A DNA stretch of 64,000 bases, taken from NCBI GenBank assembly GCA_009776305.1, contig WRLY01000001.1:124001-188000 (forward strand), given 5' to 3'. Below the pieces are notes generated by a model. It ran no database searches. It was not told the DNA's origin and saw only the letters and a list, made by a program, of their open reading frames with translations. Origin of the DNA: Oscillospiraceae bacterium (lineage in GTDB: Bacteria > Bacillota > Clostridia > Oscillospirales > Ruminococcaceae). Each line of letters opens with the position of its first letter. The stretch's first letter is position 1. Position numbers and translations under genes: made by a program. Shown piece after piece: positions 24,975 to 35,702 of the stretch.

Positions 24975-27479
24975 ATGGAACAAACAAAATATAAGCTTCG
25001 CGAGGCGGCAAAGGATTTGAATACCGCACCGCAGGATATTGCCGAGATTATCAAGACCTATCTTGACGTTGATAAAAAAGCGCCCGGCGCTGTACTCACC
25101 GTCGAGGAGATTGACGTCGTTTTAGAAAGTATATCGCAAAAGCATGAGGTTGAGAACTTTGATGCGTTTTTTGCTTTGCGTAAGAAAGCAAAACCCAAAG
25201 TCGAAAAACCCAAAAAGCCTTCCGCGACTGAAAGCGAGGCGGCAGTTAAGCCCCCCGTGTCTAAAACTGCGCTCAGAACAGGCGCGACGGAAAAGCCCAG
25301 AAAGCTTATTCCTCCCAAGCCCGCAAAGCCGGTTAAAACAGCCCAAACCGAAGCTGTTGCAAAGCCCGCCGTTAAAAAAGAAAAGTCAAGGCTTACCCCC
25401 AAGCCTATTAAAGCGGCGGTTGACATAACCACACTGAAGGTAAACGAGCCTCCAAAGGCAAGACAAAAGGGAGAGGCGGTTCAGCGCGGAGAGCAGGTTA
25501 CAAAGCGCGTAGATACCCGCGGAAGTTATGTAGAGCTTGACAAGTATAACGAACGTTATGAAAAAATCGCACCGCAGGACGGATTTAAGGGCAAGGGTAA
25601 AGGCAGCGATTTCAAAAACAAGCAGAAAATCAATCAAAAGTCCCAACAAAACAGAAAACAACAATTCGGCAAGCGGGAAACCGAGGCGCAAAAGCTTAAA
25701 AGGCTTGAACTTGAACGCGCCCGTAAACAACAGCTTAAAGTTCTGATTCCTGATGAAATAAATGTGGGCGAACTCGCGGCAAGACTTAAAGCCACCGCCT
25801 CGATTGTTATAAAGAAACTTATGGGACTCGGCATTATGGCGACCGTAAGCCAAACCATAGATTTTGATACCGCGTCTTTAGTAGCTGAAGAAATGGGTGC
25901 AAAGGTAGAAAAAGAAAAAATCGTTACAATAGAAGAACGTCTTTTTGAGGCTGTAGAAGACACCGATGAAAAGCTTTTGCCCCGTTCCCCCGTTGTGGTG
26001 GTTATGGGTCACGTTGACCACGGAAAAACCTCCCTGCTTGACAGAATCCGTAATGCTAACGTTACTGCAGGTGAAGCGGGCGGAATTACCCAGCATATAG
26101 GCGCGTACAGAGTTTCGGCAGGCGGCAAGGATATAACTTTCCTTGACACTCCGGGACACGAGGCTTTCACAGCCATGAGGGCGCGCGGCGCGGGCGTTAC
26201 CGATATAGCAATATTGGTGGTTGCCGCCGACGACGGCATAATGCCGCAAACCATAGAAGCCATAAACCATGCCAAGGCGGCGGGGGTTACTATAATAGTA
26301 GCCATTAATAAAATCGACAAGGAAGCCGCCAACCCCGACAAAATTAAACAGGAACTTACCGAGCATGGTCTTGTGATTGAAGAATGGGGCGGCGATGTAA
26401 TCTGCGTTCCCGTTTCGGCGAAAAAGGGCATTAATATAGAGCAACTTCTTGAAATGATTAGCCTTACCGCCGACGTAATGGAGCTTAAAGCCAACCCCGA
26501 CCGTCAGGCTGTCGGAACAGTTATAGAAGCCCGCCTTGACAAAGGCAAGGGTCCTGTCGCCACTGTTTTGGTGCAAAACGGTACACTTCATGCCGGCGAT
26601 ATTCTGATTGCGGGCACTTCTGTCGGACGGGTACGTGTAATGCGCGACGATAAGGGCAAAGCTATAAAAGACGCCGGACCGTGCGTACCGGTTGAAATCA
26701 TGGGGCTTGCGGAAGTTCCCAATGCCGGTGACAATTTTGCTGTTGTAGCCGACGAAAAATTAGCCCGTGAGTTAGTTGACAAGCGTAAGCATGAGGCTAA
26801 AGAAGAAAAATTCAACATGTACCAAAAAGTAACGCTCGACAATCTTTTCTCTCATATCGAGAGCGGCACGGTCAAGGAATTGCCGATTATCGTAAAAGCC
26901 GATGTTCACGGCTCGGTGGAGGCGGTAAGGCAATCGCTTGAAAAGCTTTCAAGCCAGGAAGTTCGCGTCAGAGTGATTCACGGAGCGGTAGGCGCTGTAA
27001 GCGAAAGCGATGTAATGCTCGCGGGCGCGTCTGGTGCTATTATAATAGGATTTAACGTTCGACCTAACCCCGCCGCCTCAGAAAGCGCGGCACGTAATGA
27101 AGTTGAAATAAGAACCTACAGGATTATATACGATGCGATTGAGGAAGTTGAAACCGCTATGAAAGGTATGCTTGCCCCCAAATACAGAGAGGTCGAGCAG
27201 GCACGGATTGAAGTCAGGAACGTATTCAAAATTACAGGCGTCGGAGCTGTTGCGGGCTGTTATGTTTTGGACGGCAAGGTTTCACGTCATAATGAAATCC
27301 GAGTAGTACGCGACGGCATAGTCGTAAACGTTGATAAAATCGACAGCCTCAAACGTTTCAAGGACGACGCCAAAGAAGTCGCCCAGGGCTACGAGTGCGG
27401 AATCAGTCTTCAAAACTTCAGCGACGTTAAAGAGGGCGATGTATTCGAGGCGTTTATAGTAGAAGAATACCGCGACTGA
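24975..27479 (+). CDS. infB: Translation initiation factor IF-2
   Basis: This 834-residue IF-2 has an N-terminal IF2_N helix domain, a long Lys/Pro/Ala-rich linker (about 75-250) and a second IF2_N module. The GTPase domain has G1 GHVDHGKT at 345-352, DTPGHE and NKID motifs, followed by domains II, III and IV (C1/C2). It brings fMet-tRNA to the 30S subunit and promotes subunit joining. GGGGGAAAG precedes the ATG. The 87-base gap from ylxQ shows no promoter of note. Confidence 0.97.
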   Translation: MEQTKYKLREAAKDLNTAPQDIAEIIKTYLDVDKKAPGAVLTVEEIDVVLESISQKHEVENFDAFFALRKKAKPKVEKPKKPSATESEAAVKPPVSKTALRTGATEKPRKLIPPKPAKPVKTAQTEAVAKPAVKKEKSRLTPKPIKAAVDITTLKVNEPPKARQKGEAVQRGEQVTKRVDTRGSYVELDKYNERYEKIAPQDGFKGKGKGSDFKNKQKINQKSQQNRKQQFGKRETEAQKLKRLELERARKQQLKVLIPDEINVGELAARLKATASIVIKKLMGLGIMATVSQTIDFDTASLVAEEMGAKVEKEKIVTIEERLFEAVEDTDEKLLPRSPVVVVMGHVDHGKTSLLDRIRNANVTAGEAGGITQHIGAYRVSAGGKDITFLDTPGHEAFTAMRARGAGVTDIAILVVAADDGIMPQTIEAINHAKAAGVTIIVAINKIDKEAANPDKIKQELTEHGLVIEEWGGDVICVPVSAKKGINIEQLLEMISLTADVMELKANPDRQAVGTVIEARLDKGKGPVATVLVQNGTLHAGDILIAGTSVGRVRVMRDDKGKAIKDAGPCVPVEIMGLAEVPNAGDNFAVVADEKLARELVDKRKHEAKEEKFNMYQKVTLDNLFSHIESGTVKELPIIVKADVHGSVEAVRQSLEKLSSQEVRVRVIHGAVGAVSESDVMLAGASGAIIIGFNVRPNPAASESAARNEVEIRTYRIIYDAIEEVETAMKGMLAPKYREVEQARIEVRNVFKITGVGAVAGCYVLDGKVSRHNEIRVVRDGIVVNVDKIDSLKRFKDDAKEVAQGYECGISLQNFSDVKEGDVFEAFIVEEYRD

Positions 27480-27520
27480 CGAGCAAATTATCAACTGTTA
27501 AAACCGGAGGTTTTTAAAAA

Positions 27521-27898
27521 ATGCCACACAACACCCAAAGACTATCCGAGGATATAAAACGCGAAATTTCTGTTTCCATTCGGGATTTGGGCGACGAGCG
27601 CCTTGACGGAGGTTTTGCGACGGTTTCTCACTGCGAGGTCAGCTCTGATTTGTCCCGTTGCAAGGTCTATATCGCGGCGCGGGGCGGAGCTGAAAAAACC
27701 AAGGAAATCGTAAGCGTTTTGCAAAACGCGGCAGGTTTTTTCAAAAGAAGGATAAACGAGCGTATAAAAATGCGTAAAATCCCCGATTTGAAATTTCTGC
27801 CCGATAACTCTTTGGATTATTACGACAAAATACAAAGCATACTTGACGAAACCAAGGATGCCAAAAGCGGGACAGGCGGTATGGTAAATGATGAGTAA
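27521..27898 (+). CDS. rbfA: Ribosome-binding factor A
   Basis: This 125-residue KH-like RbfA (RLSEDIKREISVSIRDL, VSSDLSRCKVYIA, RKIPDLKFLPDNSLDY) matures the 5' end of 16S rRNA in cold adaptation and 30S assembly. CCGGAGG lies before the ATG. Its end overlaps the nrnA start by 11 bases. Confidence 0.95.
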   Translation: MPHNTQRLSEDIKREISVSIRDLGDERLDGGFATVSHCEVSSDLSRCKVYIAARGGAEKTKEIVSVLQNAAGFFKRRINERIKMRKIPDLKFLPDNSLDYYDKIQSILDETKDAKSGTGGMVNDE

Positions 27899-28889
27899 GA
27901 CGGGTATTGATATAAAACAAACGGCTGAATTCTTGTCGGAAAACGACCGTTTTACGCTTATCTGCCACGCCTCCCCCGACGGCGACACGCTGGGCGGCAC
28001 TTTCGCGCTCTGCGGCGCTTTGCAAAAGCTCGGGAAAAACGCCCGAATAATCACCCCCGAAATACCGTCGGTGCGGTTTGATTATTTGAAAAATGCTGTC
28101 AGTGAGCAGGATTTAGGTGTTTCGCAAAATTCGGCTCGGGAAATTGTCATTACCGTAGACGTCGCCGATACAACCCTTTTGGGCAACTGCGAGAAAGAAT
28201 ACGGCGGCAGGATAGATTTATGTATAGACCATCATGTTTCCAACACCGACTTTGCTGAGTTGACTTTGCTCGACAGCAACGCGGCGGCGGCTTGTGAGAT
28301 TGTTTTTGAGCTGATTAAGCAACTTGAGGGTATACACGGTAAAACTATAATGAACCCCGCTATCGCCGCCTGTCTTTATACAGGCATAGCAACGGATACG
28401 GGGTGTTTTCGCTTTTCAAACACCACTCTTAATTCTCACAGGCTGACGGCTGAACTAATGGCGCACGACTTCGATTACGCGGGAATCAACTATCTGCTTT
28501 TTGAAATGCGTACTAAAGAACGTTTAAAACTTGAAAAACAAGCCCTCGAAAATGTTGAATTCGCTTTCGGCGGTAAATGTGCCATGATTACCCTCTCAAT
28601 TGAAATGCTCAAAGACGCCGACCAGGAAGACTTAAACGGTATAAGCTCGATTTCACGACAGATTGAGGGCGTGGAGCTCGGCGTTACCTTAAAGGAAAAA
28701 GAGCCGAATATCTGGAAAGTTTCACTCCGTTCAAACGATTATGTTGACGCAAGGCTTATTTGCTCTAACTTAGGCGGCGGCGGTCATAAACGTGCAGCGG
28801 GGTGCAGGGTAACGGGAAGTGAACGGGAATGTAAGGATAAGCTTTTGAGAGAAATCGGACTTCATATAAAGCAAACTCAGGATTTATAA
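27888..28889 (+). CDS. nrnA: DHH/DHHA1 phosphoesterase, NrnA-like nanoRNase/pAp phosphatase
   Basis: This 333-residue protein has an N-terminal DHH domain (HASPDGDTLGG, VDVADTTLLG, CIDHHVSNTDFA) and a C-terminal DHHA1 domain (GGGGHKRAAGC). It degrades short oligoribonucleotides and may hydrolyse pAp to AMP. Starts ATG 27888 and 27891 are both possible inside rbfA. The location between rbfA and truB is the usual Firmicutes arrangement. Confidence 0.93.
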   Translation: MMSKTGIDIKQTAEFLSENDRFTLICHASPDGDTLGGTFALCGALQKLGKNARIITPEIPSVRFDYLKNAVSEQDLGVSQNSAREIVITVDVADTTLLGNCEKEYGGRIDLCIDHHVSNTDFAELTLLDSNAAAACEIVFELIKQLEGIHGKTIMNPAIAACLYTGIATDTGCFRFSNTTLNSHRLTAELMAHDFDYAGINYLLFEMRTKERLKLEKQALENVEFAFGGKCAMITLSIEMLKDADQEDLNGISSISRQIEGVELGVTLKEKEPNIWKVSLRSNDYVDARLICSNLGGGGHKRAAGCRVTGSERECKDKLLREIGLHIKQTQDL

Positions 28890-28892
28890 TTT

Positions 28893-29795
28893 ATGAACGG
28901 CATAATCTGCATTAATAAACCAAAAGACCACACCTCCTTCGACATTGTTGCAATAATGCGCCGTCTTTTCAAAACCAAAAAAGTAGGACACGGCGGCACC
29001 CTCGACCCAATGGCGGAAGGCGTTTTGCCGATTTTTATAGGCGGTGCAACCAAAGCCGCCGATTTTCAGCCCTGTCAAGATAAGGAGTACCGAGCAGGCT
29101 TTAAACTGGGAATAACCACCGACACACAGGATATAACCGGCAGAGTAATTTCAGAAAGTAAGCTTTCTGTCCCAATTGAAAAGCTTTCCGTAGCGGCGCA
29201 GTGTTACATAGGCGAAACGGAGCAAATCCCGCCCATGTACTCGGCGGTTCAGGTGAACGGCGTAAGGCTTTACGACTTAGCGCGAAAAGGCAAGGAAATT
29301 GAACGTAAGCCTAAGAAAATAAACATTAACAACCTTGAAATAGAAGAATACCGCGAGAATGAGGGCATAATGCGTATAAGCTGCTCCAAAGGCACTTATA
29401 TCCGTACAATCATACATGATATAGGTCAGGATTTGGGGACAGGCGGCGTTATGACTCGACTCACGCGTACAAAATCAGGGGTTTTCACCCTTGAAGATTG
29501 CTACAACCTTGACTGTTTGCGTAAATTTGCAGAAGAAAATTCGGAAAATCCCGAATTTATGCAGAATCTTTTAATACCGACGGACAAGCTTTATTCAGCC
29601 TATCCTAAAGCAAGGCTTGACGAAGAACAGACGCGGCTTTTTAAAAACGGCGTAACGCTTTCTGCCGACAGAATTGATTTTGACAAAGTCTGTGATAGTT
29701 TATACACTGTTTACAATTACGAATCAGCCTTGGTTGCTTTAGCCAAAATAGACGAAAATAATGCGCTGAAAATAATTCAGCGTTTTCAGGTATAA
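28893..29795 (+). CDS. truB: tRNA pseudouridine(55) synthase
   Basis: This 300-residue TruB has the catalytic Asp38 in GHGGTLDPMAEG; other family motifs are YRAGFKLGITTDTQD and SCSKGTYIRTIIHDIG. It makes pseudouridine 55 in the T-loop of tRNAs. It starts three bases after nrnA, so the genes are translationally linked. Confidence 0.96.
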   Translation: MNGIICINKPKDHTSFDIVAIMRRLFKTKKVGHGGTLDPMAEGVLPIFIGGATKAADFQPCQDKEYRAGFKLGITTDTQDITGRVISESKLSVPIEKLSVAAQCYIGETEQIPPMYSAVQVNGVRLYDLARKGKEIERKPKKININNLEIEEYRENEGIMRISCSKGTYIRTIIHDIGQDLGTGGVMTRLTRTKSGVFTLEDCYNLDCLRKFAEENSENPEFMQNLLIPTDKLYSAYPKARLDEEQTRLFKNGVTLSADRIDFDKVCDSLYTVYNYESALVALAKIDENNALKIIQRFQV

Positions 29796-29799
29796 AGCC

Positions 29800-30678
29800 A
29801 TGACAAAAAATCCGACTTCGGTCGCTCTCGGTTATTTTGACGGTGTACATCTCGGACACGCCGCAGTAATCAGGGCGGCTGCAACCCGCGAATATGAGCC
29901 TGCGGTTTTTACATTTAAAAGCCGCTCGCCGCTCCCTAAGCTTGTGGCGCTTTCAAATTCAGGCGGCAATAACCTTAACATAATTTCGGCGGGGCAAAAA
30001 CGAAAAATGCTTTTAAACCTCGGCGTAAAACATATTCATTCCTATGAATTCCATTCAATCAAGGGGCTTTCACCCGAAGATTTCGTTTTGGAAATTCTAA
30101 TAAAAGCCCTTAACGCTAAGGTGGTTTCCTGCGGTTATGATTTTCACTTCGGGGAGGGCGGTAAGGCAGGCGCGGACGATTTGTCCCGTATTTGCAAAAA
30201 CCACGGACTTAATACTATTGTAGTCCCCCCTGTAAAAATTGACGGCGTAACCGTAAGTTCCACCCTGATTCGTGAATTTATTTCCGCGGGCGACATAAAA
30301 ACCGCCAACAAATTTCTCGGCTACCCGATTTCATACAACCTTAAAGTCGTAGGCGGGAACATGCTCGGGCGCACTATCGGTTTCCCCACAATCAACCAAA
30401 ATATGCCCGAAGACTGCGTAATACCCCGCCTCGGCGTTTACAAAAGTTGCGTTTTTTTAAAGGGTAAAACCTTTGACGGCATTACGAACATCGGCTTTAA
30501 ACCCACCGCAGGCGAATATAAAAAAATTACGGCTGAAACCCATATAATAAATTTTAATGAAGATTTATACGGCAGAATAATAAAATTTTGCCTTTTGGAT
30601 TTTATACGTGAAGAAAAAAAATTCGCTTCGTTTGAAGAATTGAAAGAGCAGATTCATTTAGATTTGAAACATCTGTAG
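29800..30678 (+). CDS. ribF: Bifunctional riboflavin kinase/FAD synthetase
   Basis: This 292-residue RibF has an N-terminal FMN adenylyltransferase domain (GYFDGVHLGH, about 11-20; SSTLIREF) and a C-terminal flavokinase domain (about 170-292; GRTIGFPTINQ). It converts riboflavin to FMN and FAD. It starts four bases after truB and ends the operon in the customary order. Confidence 0.95.
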   Translation: MTKNPTSVALGYFDGVHLGHAAVIRAAATREYEPAVFTFKSRSPLPKLVALSNSGGNNLNIISAGQKRKMLLNLGVKHIHSYEFHSIKGLSPEDFVLEILIKALNAKVVSCGYDFHFGEGGKAGADDLSRICKNHGLNTIVVPPVKIDGVTVSSTLIREFISAGDIKTANKFLGYPISYNLKVVGGNMLGRTIGFPTINQNMPEDCVIPRLGVYKSCVFLKGKTFDGITNIGFKPTAGEYKKITAETHIINFNEDLYGRIIKFCLLDFIREEKKFASFEELKEQIHLDLKHL

Positions 30679-30709
30679 GGGCGTTCTTCGCCCGCGAAAG
30701 GATATGATT

Positions 30710-32101
30710 ATGAAAGTACGTACCAGATTCGCCCCCAGTCCTACCGGTTTTATGCACTTAGGGGGGTTGCGTACCGCGCTTTACGCGTTTATATTCGCGA
30801 GAAAGCATGGCGGAAACTTTATTTTGCGTATAGAAGATACCGACAGGGCGCGCTATGTTGAGGGGGCAACCGAGGTTATATATGAAACCTTGCGAGAGTG
30901 CGGCTTAAACTGGGACGAGGGCTCTGATAAAGGCGGGGGTTACGCGCCTTACATCCAAAGCGAGCGCATGAAAGACGGCTTGTACATGAAATACGCCTTG
31001 GAGCTAATTGAAAAATATGAGGCGTATTATTGCTACTGCCTGCCCGAAGCCGAAACGTGCGACTGTAAAAATTCAAAAATCCGAAAACCCGACATCCCTT
31101 TTGTCATAAGACAAAGGATTCCGTGCGGGGGGACGACCGCTTTCAAAGACGAGGTTTACGGAGAAATAAAGGTTGATAATTCCGAGATTGAAGACCAGAT
31201 TTTGATTAAATCCGACGGTATGCCGACCTATAATTTCGCCAATGTTATAGACGACCACACCATGAATATTACCCATGTGATTCGAGGCAATGAGTTTTTG
31301 TCATCCACCCCCAAGCATGTACTGTTATATAAGGCTTTCGGTTGGGAGCCGCCCGTTTATATCCATGCCGCGCCCATTATGCGGGACGCGAGCCACAAGC
31401 TTTCAAAGCGGGACGGCGACGCCTATTTCAGCGATTTTAAGGCAAAGGGCTATCTTACCCGTGCTATAGTCAATTACATTGCCCTTCTCGGCTGGTCGCC
31501 AAAGGGAGAAAATGAAATTTTCAGCCTTGAAGAGCTTTCCTCCGAATTTGACATAAGCGGAATTTCAAAATCCCCTGCTATTTTTGACGAGGTTAAAATG
31601 CGGGCGATTAACGCCCACTATATTCGCACCTTGCCGCTTGAAGAGTTCAAGCTGTTGGCTATGCCGTATATCTGCGCGTCCGCGCCCGAATCAGAGCCGC
31701 CCGCTATTGACTACGACATTCTCTGCGCGGCATTACAGCCGCGCACCGAAGTCTTAACCGACATAACCCCACAAGTTGACTTTATTTTTGAAGTAAGGGA
31801 TTACCAAGCCGATTTATATAATAATAAAAAAATGAAAACCTCGCCCGAAACGGCATTTTCGGCGTTAAAAGATTCGCTGAAGATTATAAATACAGACGGT
31901 TTCAGCCGTGATGAAATTTATGACGCTTTTAAAGCCTTATCTGAAAAAAACGGCGTTAAAATCGGTTACTATCTTTACCCCTTACAAGTAGCCCTGACGG
32001 GTAAACCCGCCGCTCCCGGCGGCGGACTCGATATATGTGTTATGCTCGGTAAAGATGAAAGTTTAAGACGAATTGAAAAAGCGATAGTGAAATTGTCGTA
32101 A
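30710..32101 (+). CDS. gltX: Glutamyl-tRNA synthetase
   Basis: This class I synthetase of about 463 residues has the HIGH-like motif PSPTGFMHLGG near the N terminus and the KMSKS-like motif HKLSKRDGD near residue 230, with a C-terminal anticodon-binding helical domain. I prefer ATG 30710, seven bases after AAAGGA (30697-30702), over ATG 30704. It charges tRNA-Glu, and perhaps tRNA-Gln in an indirect pathway. No T-box leader is visible. An inverted repeat (ATAGTGAAAT at 32084-32093 and 32115-32124) spans its stop codon. Confidence 0.95.
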   Translation: MKVRTRFAPSPTGFMHLGGLRTALYAFIFARKHGGNFILRIEDTDRARYVEGATEVIYETLRECGLNWDEGSDKGGGYAPYIQSERMKDGLYMKYALELIEKYEAYYCYCLPEAETCDCKNSKIRKPDIPFVIRQRIPCGGTTAFKDEVYGEIKVDNSEIEDQILIKSDGMPTYNFANVIDDHTMNITHVIRGNEFLSSTPKHVLLYKAFGWEPPVYIHAAPIMRDASHKLSKRDGDAYFSDFKAKGYLTRAIVNYIALLGWSPKGENEIFSLEELSSEFDISGISKSPAIFDEVKMRAINAHYIRTLPLEEFKLLAMPYICASAPESEPPAIDYDILCAALQPRTEVLTDITPQVDFIFEVRDYQADLYNNKKMKTSPETAFSALKDSLKIINTDGFSRDEIYDAFKALSEKNGVKIGYYLYPLQVALTGKPAAPGGGLDICVMLGKDESLRRIEKAIVKLS

Positions 32102-32202
32102 ACCTATCACGCTGATTTCACTATTGTATGGTTAATTTATATATATTGCCGTTTTAATTTTAAGCGGCTGCTAATAACTAAACAAAACGAAAGGCTTTTA
32201 TA

Positions 32203-33201
32203 ATGATAGAAGTAGAAAACCTTACCAAGTTTTACGGAAACAACAAAGCGGTCGATAACATTTCTTTCAAAGCTGAAGAGGGGGAAATCTTAGGCTTTTT
32301 AGGTCCTAACGGCGCGGGAAAAAGCACTACTATGAATATTCTCACAGGCTATATTTCCTCAAATTCGGGGCGGGCTTTAATCGACGGCATTGATATTCTT
32401 GAAGAACCCATCGCCGCTAAAAGGAATATCGGATACCTGCCCGAATACCCGCCGCTTTATACCGATATGACGGTTGACGAGTATCTTAAATTCGCTTATA
32501 ATTTGAAAAAGTGCAAAATGCCGCGAAACTCACATATCGGTGAAATCTGCGATTTGGTGAAAATTTCAGATGTTCGCGGGCGTGCAATCCGTAACCTATC
32601 CAAAGGCTACCGGCAAAGGGTAGGATTGGCGCAGGCTCTAATCGGAAATCCGGGAACTTTAATCCTTGACGAACCCACCGTAGGGCTTGACCCGAAACAG
32701 ATTATAGAAATACGCTCGCTGATTAAGAAACTCGGTAAAAACCATACGGTTATACTTTCGTCGCATATTCTGCCGGAAATTCAGGCGGTCTGCGACAGAA
32801 TTGTCGTTATAAACAAAGGCAAAATAGTCGCCAACGAAAATGCCGCGACCCTTGCGGCGGGGCTTTCCGAAAATCTTACCTTGAGAATCCGCGTAGAAGG
32901 TAAGGAGGAAGAAGTCAAAAAGCTTTTAAGTTCAATTCCACTGATTAAGCGGGTGGCTACTCTGCGAGAAGCCGAAAAAGGAGAATCCCCATCGGCTGGC
33001 GTTTTTGAGTATGAAATAGAGCCGAAAAAAGGCGAGGATGTGCGCCGTGATATTTTTAAAAAGCTGTCTTCAAGGAATTATCCCCTTTTAATGATGAAGT
33101 CGAACGAGCTTACGTTGGAAGAGGTTTTCTTAAAACTTGTGACAGGCGATATTTACGGAAACATGCAAAACAAAAAAACTGACCAAAAGGAGGCGTTATA
33201 A
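32203..33201 (+). CDS. ABC transporter ATPase, GldA-like
   Basis: This 332-residue ATPase of the ABC-2/gliding-motility-like group has Walker A GPNGAGKST, signature LSKGYRQRVG, Walker B LILDEPTVGLDP and H-loop LSSHILPE. It is followed in one run by a GldF-like permease, a GldG-like auxiliary protein and a DUF4340 protein, an arrangement found widely outside gliding bacteria and of unknown substrate. Gliding motility is not implied. Its stop overlaps the permease start by one base (TAATG). Confidence 0.93.
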   Translation: MIEVENLTKFYGNNKAVDNISFKAEEGEILGFLGPNGAGKSTTMNILTGYISSNSGRALIDGIDILEEPIAAKRNIGYLPEYPPLYTDMTVDEYLKFAYNLKKCKMPRNSHIGEICDLVKISDVRGRAIRNLSKGYRQRVGLAQALIGNPGTLILDEPTVGLDPKQIIEIRSLIKKLGKNHTVILSSHILPEIQAVCDRIVVINKGKIVANENAATLAAGLSENLTLRIRVEGKEEEVKKLLSSIPLIKRVATLREAEKGESPSAGVFEYEIEPKKGEDVRRDIFKKLSSRNYPLLMMKSNELTLEEVFLKLVTGDIYGNMQNKKTDQKEAL

Positions 33202-33905
33202 TGTCGGCTATTTTAAAAAGAGAAATAAGCGCCTACTTTACCGCTCCTGTGGGATATGTTTTTGTGGCGGTCTGCATATTAACGTCGGGGCTTTTCTTTT
33301 ACTTGACCGCACTTTCGGCCGGAAGTACTGACTTATCGCCTGTTTTTCAGCTTATGTTTTTTGTATTGATGATTTTCGTGCCGATTTTAACCATGCGCCT
33401 TATGTCGGAGGAAAAACGCCAGAAAGCCGACCAGTTGCTTTTAACCGCCCCCGTAAGCCTTTCAGGTCTTGTAATCGGGAAATTTTTGTCAGCTTTCGCG
33501 GTTTTTCTGATTGCAATTTCGGTAATGCCTGTTTACGGCTTGGTGCTGTCGTTTTTTGTTAAGATTTCATGGCTTACACTTTGGGGTAACGTAGCGGGAA
33601 TCGTTTTCCTCGGCGGCGTTTATATTTCGCTTGGGTTGTTTATATCCTCCCTTACCGAAAACCAAATGATAGCAGCTGTGGGTAGTATATTCCTGAATAT
33701 AGTAATCTTTCTTTTTAACGCGCTCGGCTCGGTTATTCCGGTTAAGGTTGTAGCTGAGGCGGTTCAGAATTTATCGGTTTACGACCGCTATTTTCAGTTT
33801 ACGTTGGGTATTTTTGAATTATCCAACGCGCTGTTCTTCCTCTCGATTATGGCGATTTTCCTGTTTTTAACCGTGAGAGTTTTAGAAAAGCGAAGATGGG
33901 CTTGA
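33201..33905 (+). CDS. ABC-2 permease, GldF-like
   Basis: This 234-residue membrane protein has six predicted helices and the conserved early motif LKREISAYFTAPVGYVF, typical of GldF-type permeases. It should form the membrane channel with the preceding ATPase. AAGGAGG lies just upstream of the ATG. Confidence 0.9.
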   Translation: MSAILKREISAYFTAPVGYVFVAVCILTSGLFFYLTALSAGSTDLSPVFQLMFFVLMIFVPILTMRLMSEEKRQKADQLLLTAPVSLSGLVIGKFLSAFAVFLIAISVMPVYGLVLSFFVKISWLTLWGNVAGIVFLGGVYISLGLFISSLTENQMIAAVGSIFLNIVIFLFNALGSVIPVKVVAEAVQNLSVYDRYFQFTLGIFELSNALFFLSIMAIFLFLTVRVLEKRRWA

Positions 33906-33947
33906 CATAGCAATTAATAACTAATCTTAACTTAAAGGGTGTAGAAA

Positions 33948-35612
33948 ATGTCAGAAGAAAATAAAAACTTAAATAACGAGATTGACGTTGAGGAAAATGT
34001 TTCCGATGTTTCGGAGGAGTTTTCCGAAACCAAGACCGAAACCGAAACAGAAATAAAAGAAGCAGAGGGCGAAAAATCTCAGCCATCCGGAATACCCGTT
34101 TCGCGAAAGCTGAAACGGGGCGGATTCTCGGTAGCGATAACTTTAATCTTTATCGCTGCGGTGATTTTGGTAAATGTAATCGTTAATACCCTTTTAGCCC
34201 GTTTTGACGTTCGGCTTGACCTTACCGAGCAGGGGCTTTACAGTATTGAAAAAAGCACGGCGGATTACCTTGCTGCTATTGACTCTCCCATTAACTTTTA
34301 CTTTTGTGCAAGCGAGGATTTTTTAAGAACCCGTATCGGGCAGGTTGTCGAAATAGCCGAAAGGTTTGTTGAGTCCAACCCGAATTTCACCATATCTTTC
34401 GTTGACAGATTAGCCGACCCCATGTTTTCGGTAAGATTCGGCGGAAACCTTACAGACACCGATGTTGTAATAGAATCGGAGAAAACAGGGCGCTACAGGG
34501 TGGTCGGTTACTCCGAATACCTTGTAATTGAGTATTTCGTCGGCGGACAGCCGGTATCCGAGTCAGAGGCAATGATTTACGCCCAATTTGGCTACCCGCC
34601 ACAAACCAGCATAAGCTCAAGTGCGGAGCAGGCGTTTTTATCGGCTGTAATGTCGGTAAACGATATTACGCCTGTGGTGGTGGCTTTTGCCGAAGGATTC
34701 GGCGAGGGCGGCGGGAACGGCGCGGCTTACGCGGGAATGGAGGACTTATTATATAAAAATTCTTATATAATTGAAACAGTCAACATGATGAGCGGTGAGG
34801 ATATTGACCCTGAAATCGACTTTCTTGTAATTCATACCCCCATGTACGATTATACACTTAACGCGCTTGATAAAATAGACGTATGGCTTGATAACGACGG
34901 AATGTACGGGAAAACCCTGATTTATATCCCGATTATCGGTTATGAAATACGCCCTACCCCTAATCTTGATTCTTTTTTATCCGAATGGGGCATAAGGGTA
35001 GAGCAGGGATACGTTTCTCAGCGTGACAACCGTTACGCAAGCGCCGCCGATAGCTACGAGCAACTTATAAGGGCTGTGGACTTCACCGACGGCGTTGAAG
35101 AAAATCCCTTATTGGGGGCTTATATGCGTCCGTTGAGCCTGCTTTTTGAGACTTCCACGGGCTTTGCGACTTCCGTACTGCTTACCACCTTTGAGGGAAC
35201 GATTTTTATACCTTTTGAATTCTTTGATGAAGCTCTTGAAGACGAGGAAAGACTCGGACTGCTTTCGGCTCCGCAGGTTTTCGATGTAGGCGTAATGAGC
35301 CAAAAACAACGTTATGAGGGGTTTGAACAACTTTCAAGCAACATAATAGTCTTTGGCTCGCCTGAAATCTTCAATCCTTTTATACTTGAAACCGACAGAT
35401 TTTCAAATGCACGTTTCCTTTTGAACGTTTTCGGTGACCTGAGCGGCAGAGAAGAAAATACGGTTATGATTATGCCAAAATCTTTCAGAATGACCGGGTT
35501 TGAAATCACCGCAAGACAGGCAAACTCCATTGCTTTGGTTTTCGTCATTATTCTGCCTATGGTTATAATTGCGGCGGGATTAGCAGTGTTTTTCAAGAGG
35601 CGGTATAAATAA
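33948..35612 (+). CDS. GldG-like ABC auxiliary protein
   Basis: This 554-residue protein has an acidic cytoplasmic N terminus of about 65 residues, a membrane helix (about 68-88), the family motif LDLTEQGLYSIEKSTADYL, a large extracytoplasmic GldG/IFT52-like region and a C-terminal membrane helix ending in FKRRYK. It is a standard partner of GldA/GldF-type transporters. AAAGGGTG precedes the ATG. Confidence 0.9.
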   Translation: MSEENKNLNNEIDVEENVSDVSEEFSETKTETETEIKEAEGEKSQPSGIPVSRKLKRGGFSVAITLIFIAAVILVNVIVNTLLARFDVRLDLTEQGLYSIEKSTADYLAAIDSPINFYFCASEDFLRTRIGQVVEIAERFVESNPNFTISFVDRLADPMFSVRFGGNLTDTDVVIESEKTGRYRVVGYSEYLVIEYFVGGQPVSESEAMIYAQFGYPPQTSISSSAEQAFLSAVMSVNDITPVVVAFAEGFGEGGGNGAAYAGMEDLLYKNSYIIETVNMMSGEDIDPEIDFLVIHTPMYDYTLNALDKIDVWLDNDGMYGKTLIYIPIIGYEIRPTPNLDSFLSEWGIRVEQGYVSQRDNRYASAADSYEQLIRAVDFTDGVEENPLLGAYMRPLSLLFETSTGFATSVLLTTFEGTIFIPFEFFDEALEDEERLGLLSAPQVFDVGVMSQKQRYEGFEQLSSNIIVFGSPEIFNPFILETDRFSNARFLLNVFGDLSGREENTVMIMPKSFRMTGFEITARQANSIALVFVIILPMVIIAAGLAVFFKRRYK

Positions 35613-35702
35613 TTACAGAGGCGTAAAATTTGAAAAACCAATCAAGCGTAAGAGTAAAAACATTTCATGGTACTTTGATGCCGGAAAGGGATGGTGTGTA
35701 AA

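Noticed and set aside
32203-35612. Evidence of gliding motility from GldA/F/G-like genes
   Set aside because: These three families are widespread in non-gliding bacteria and no other gliding gene is in the window.
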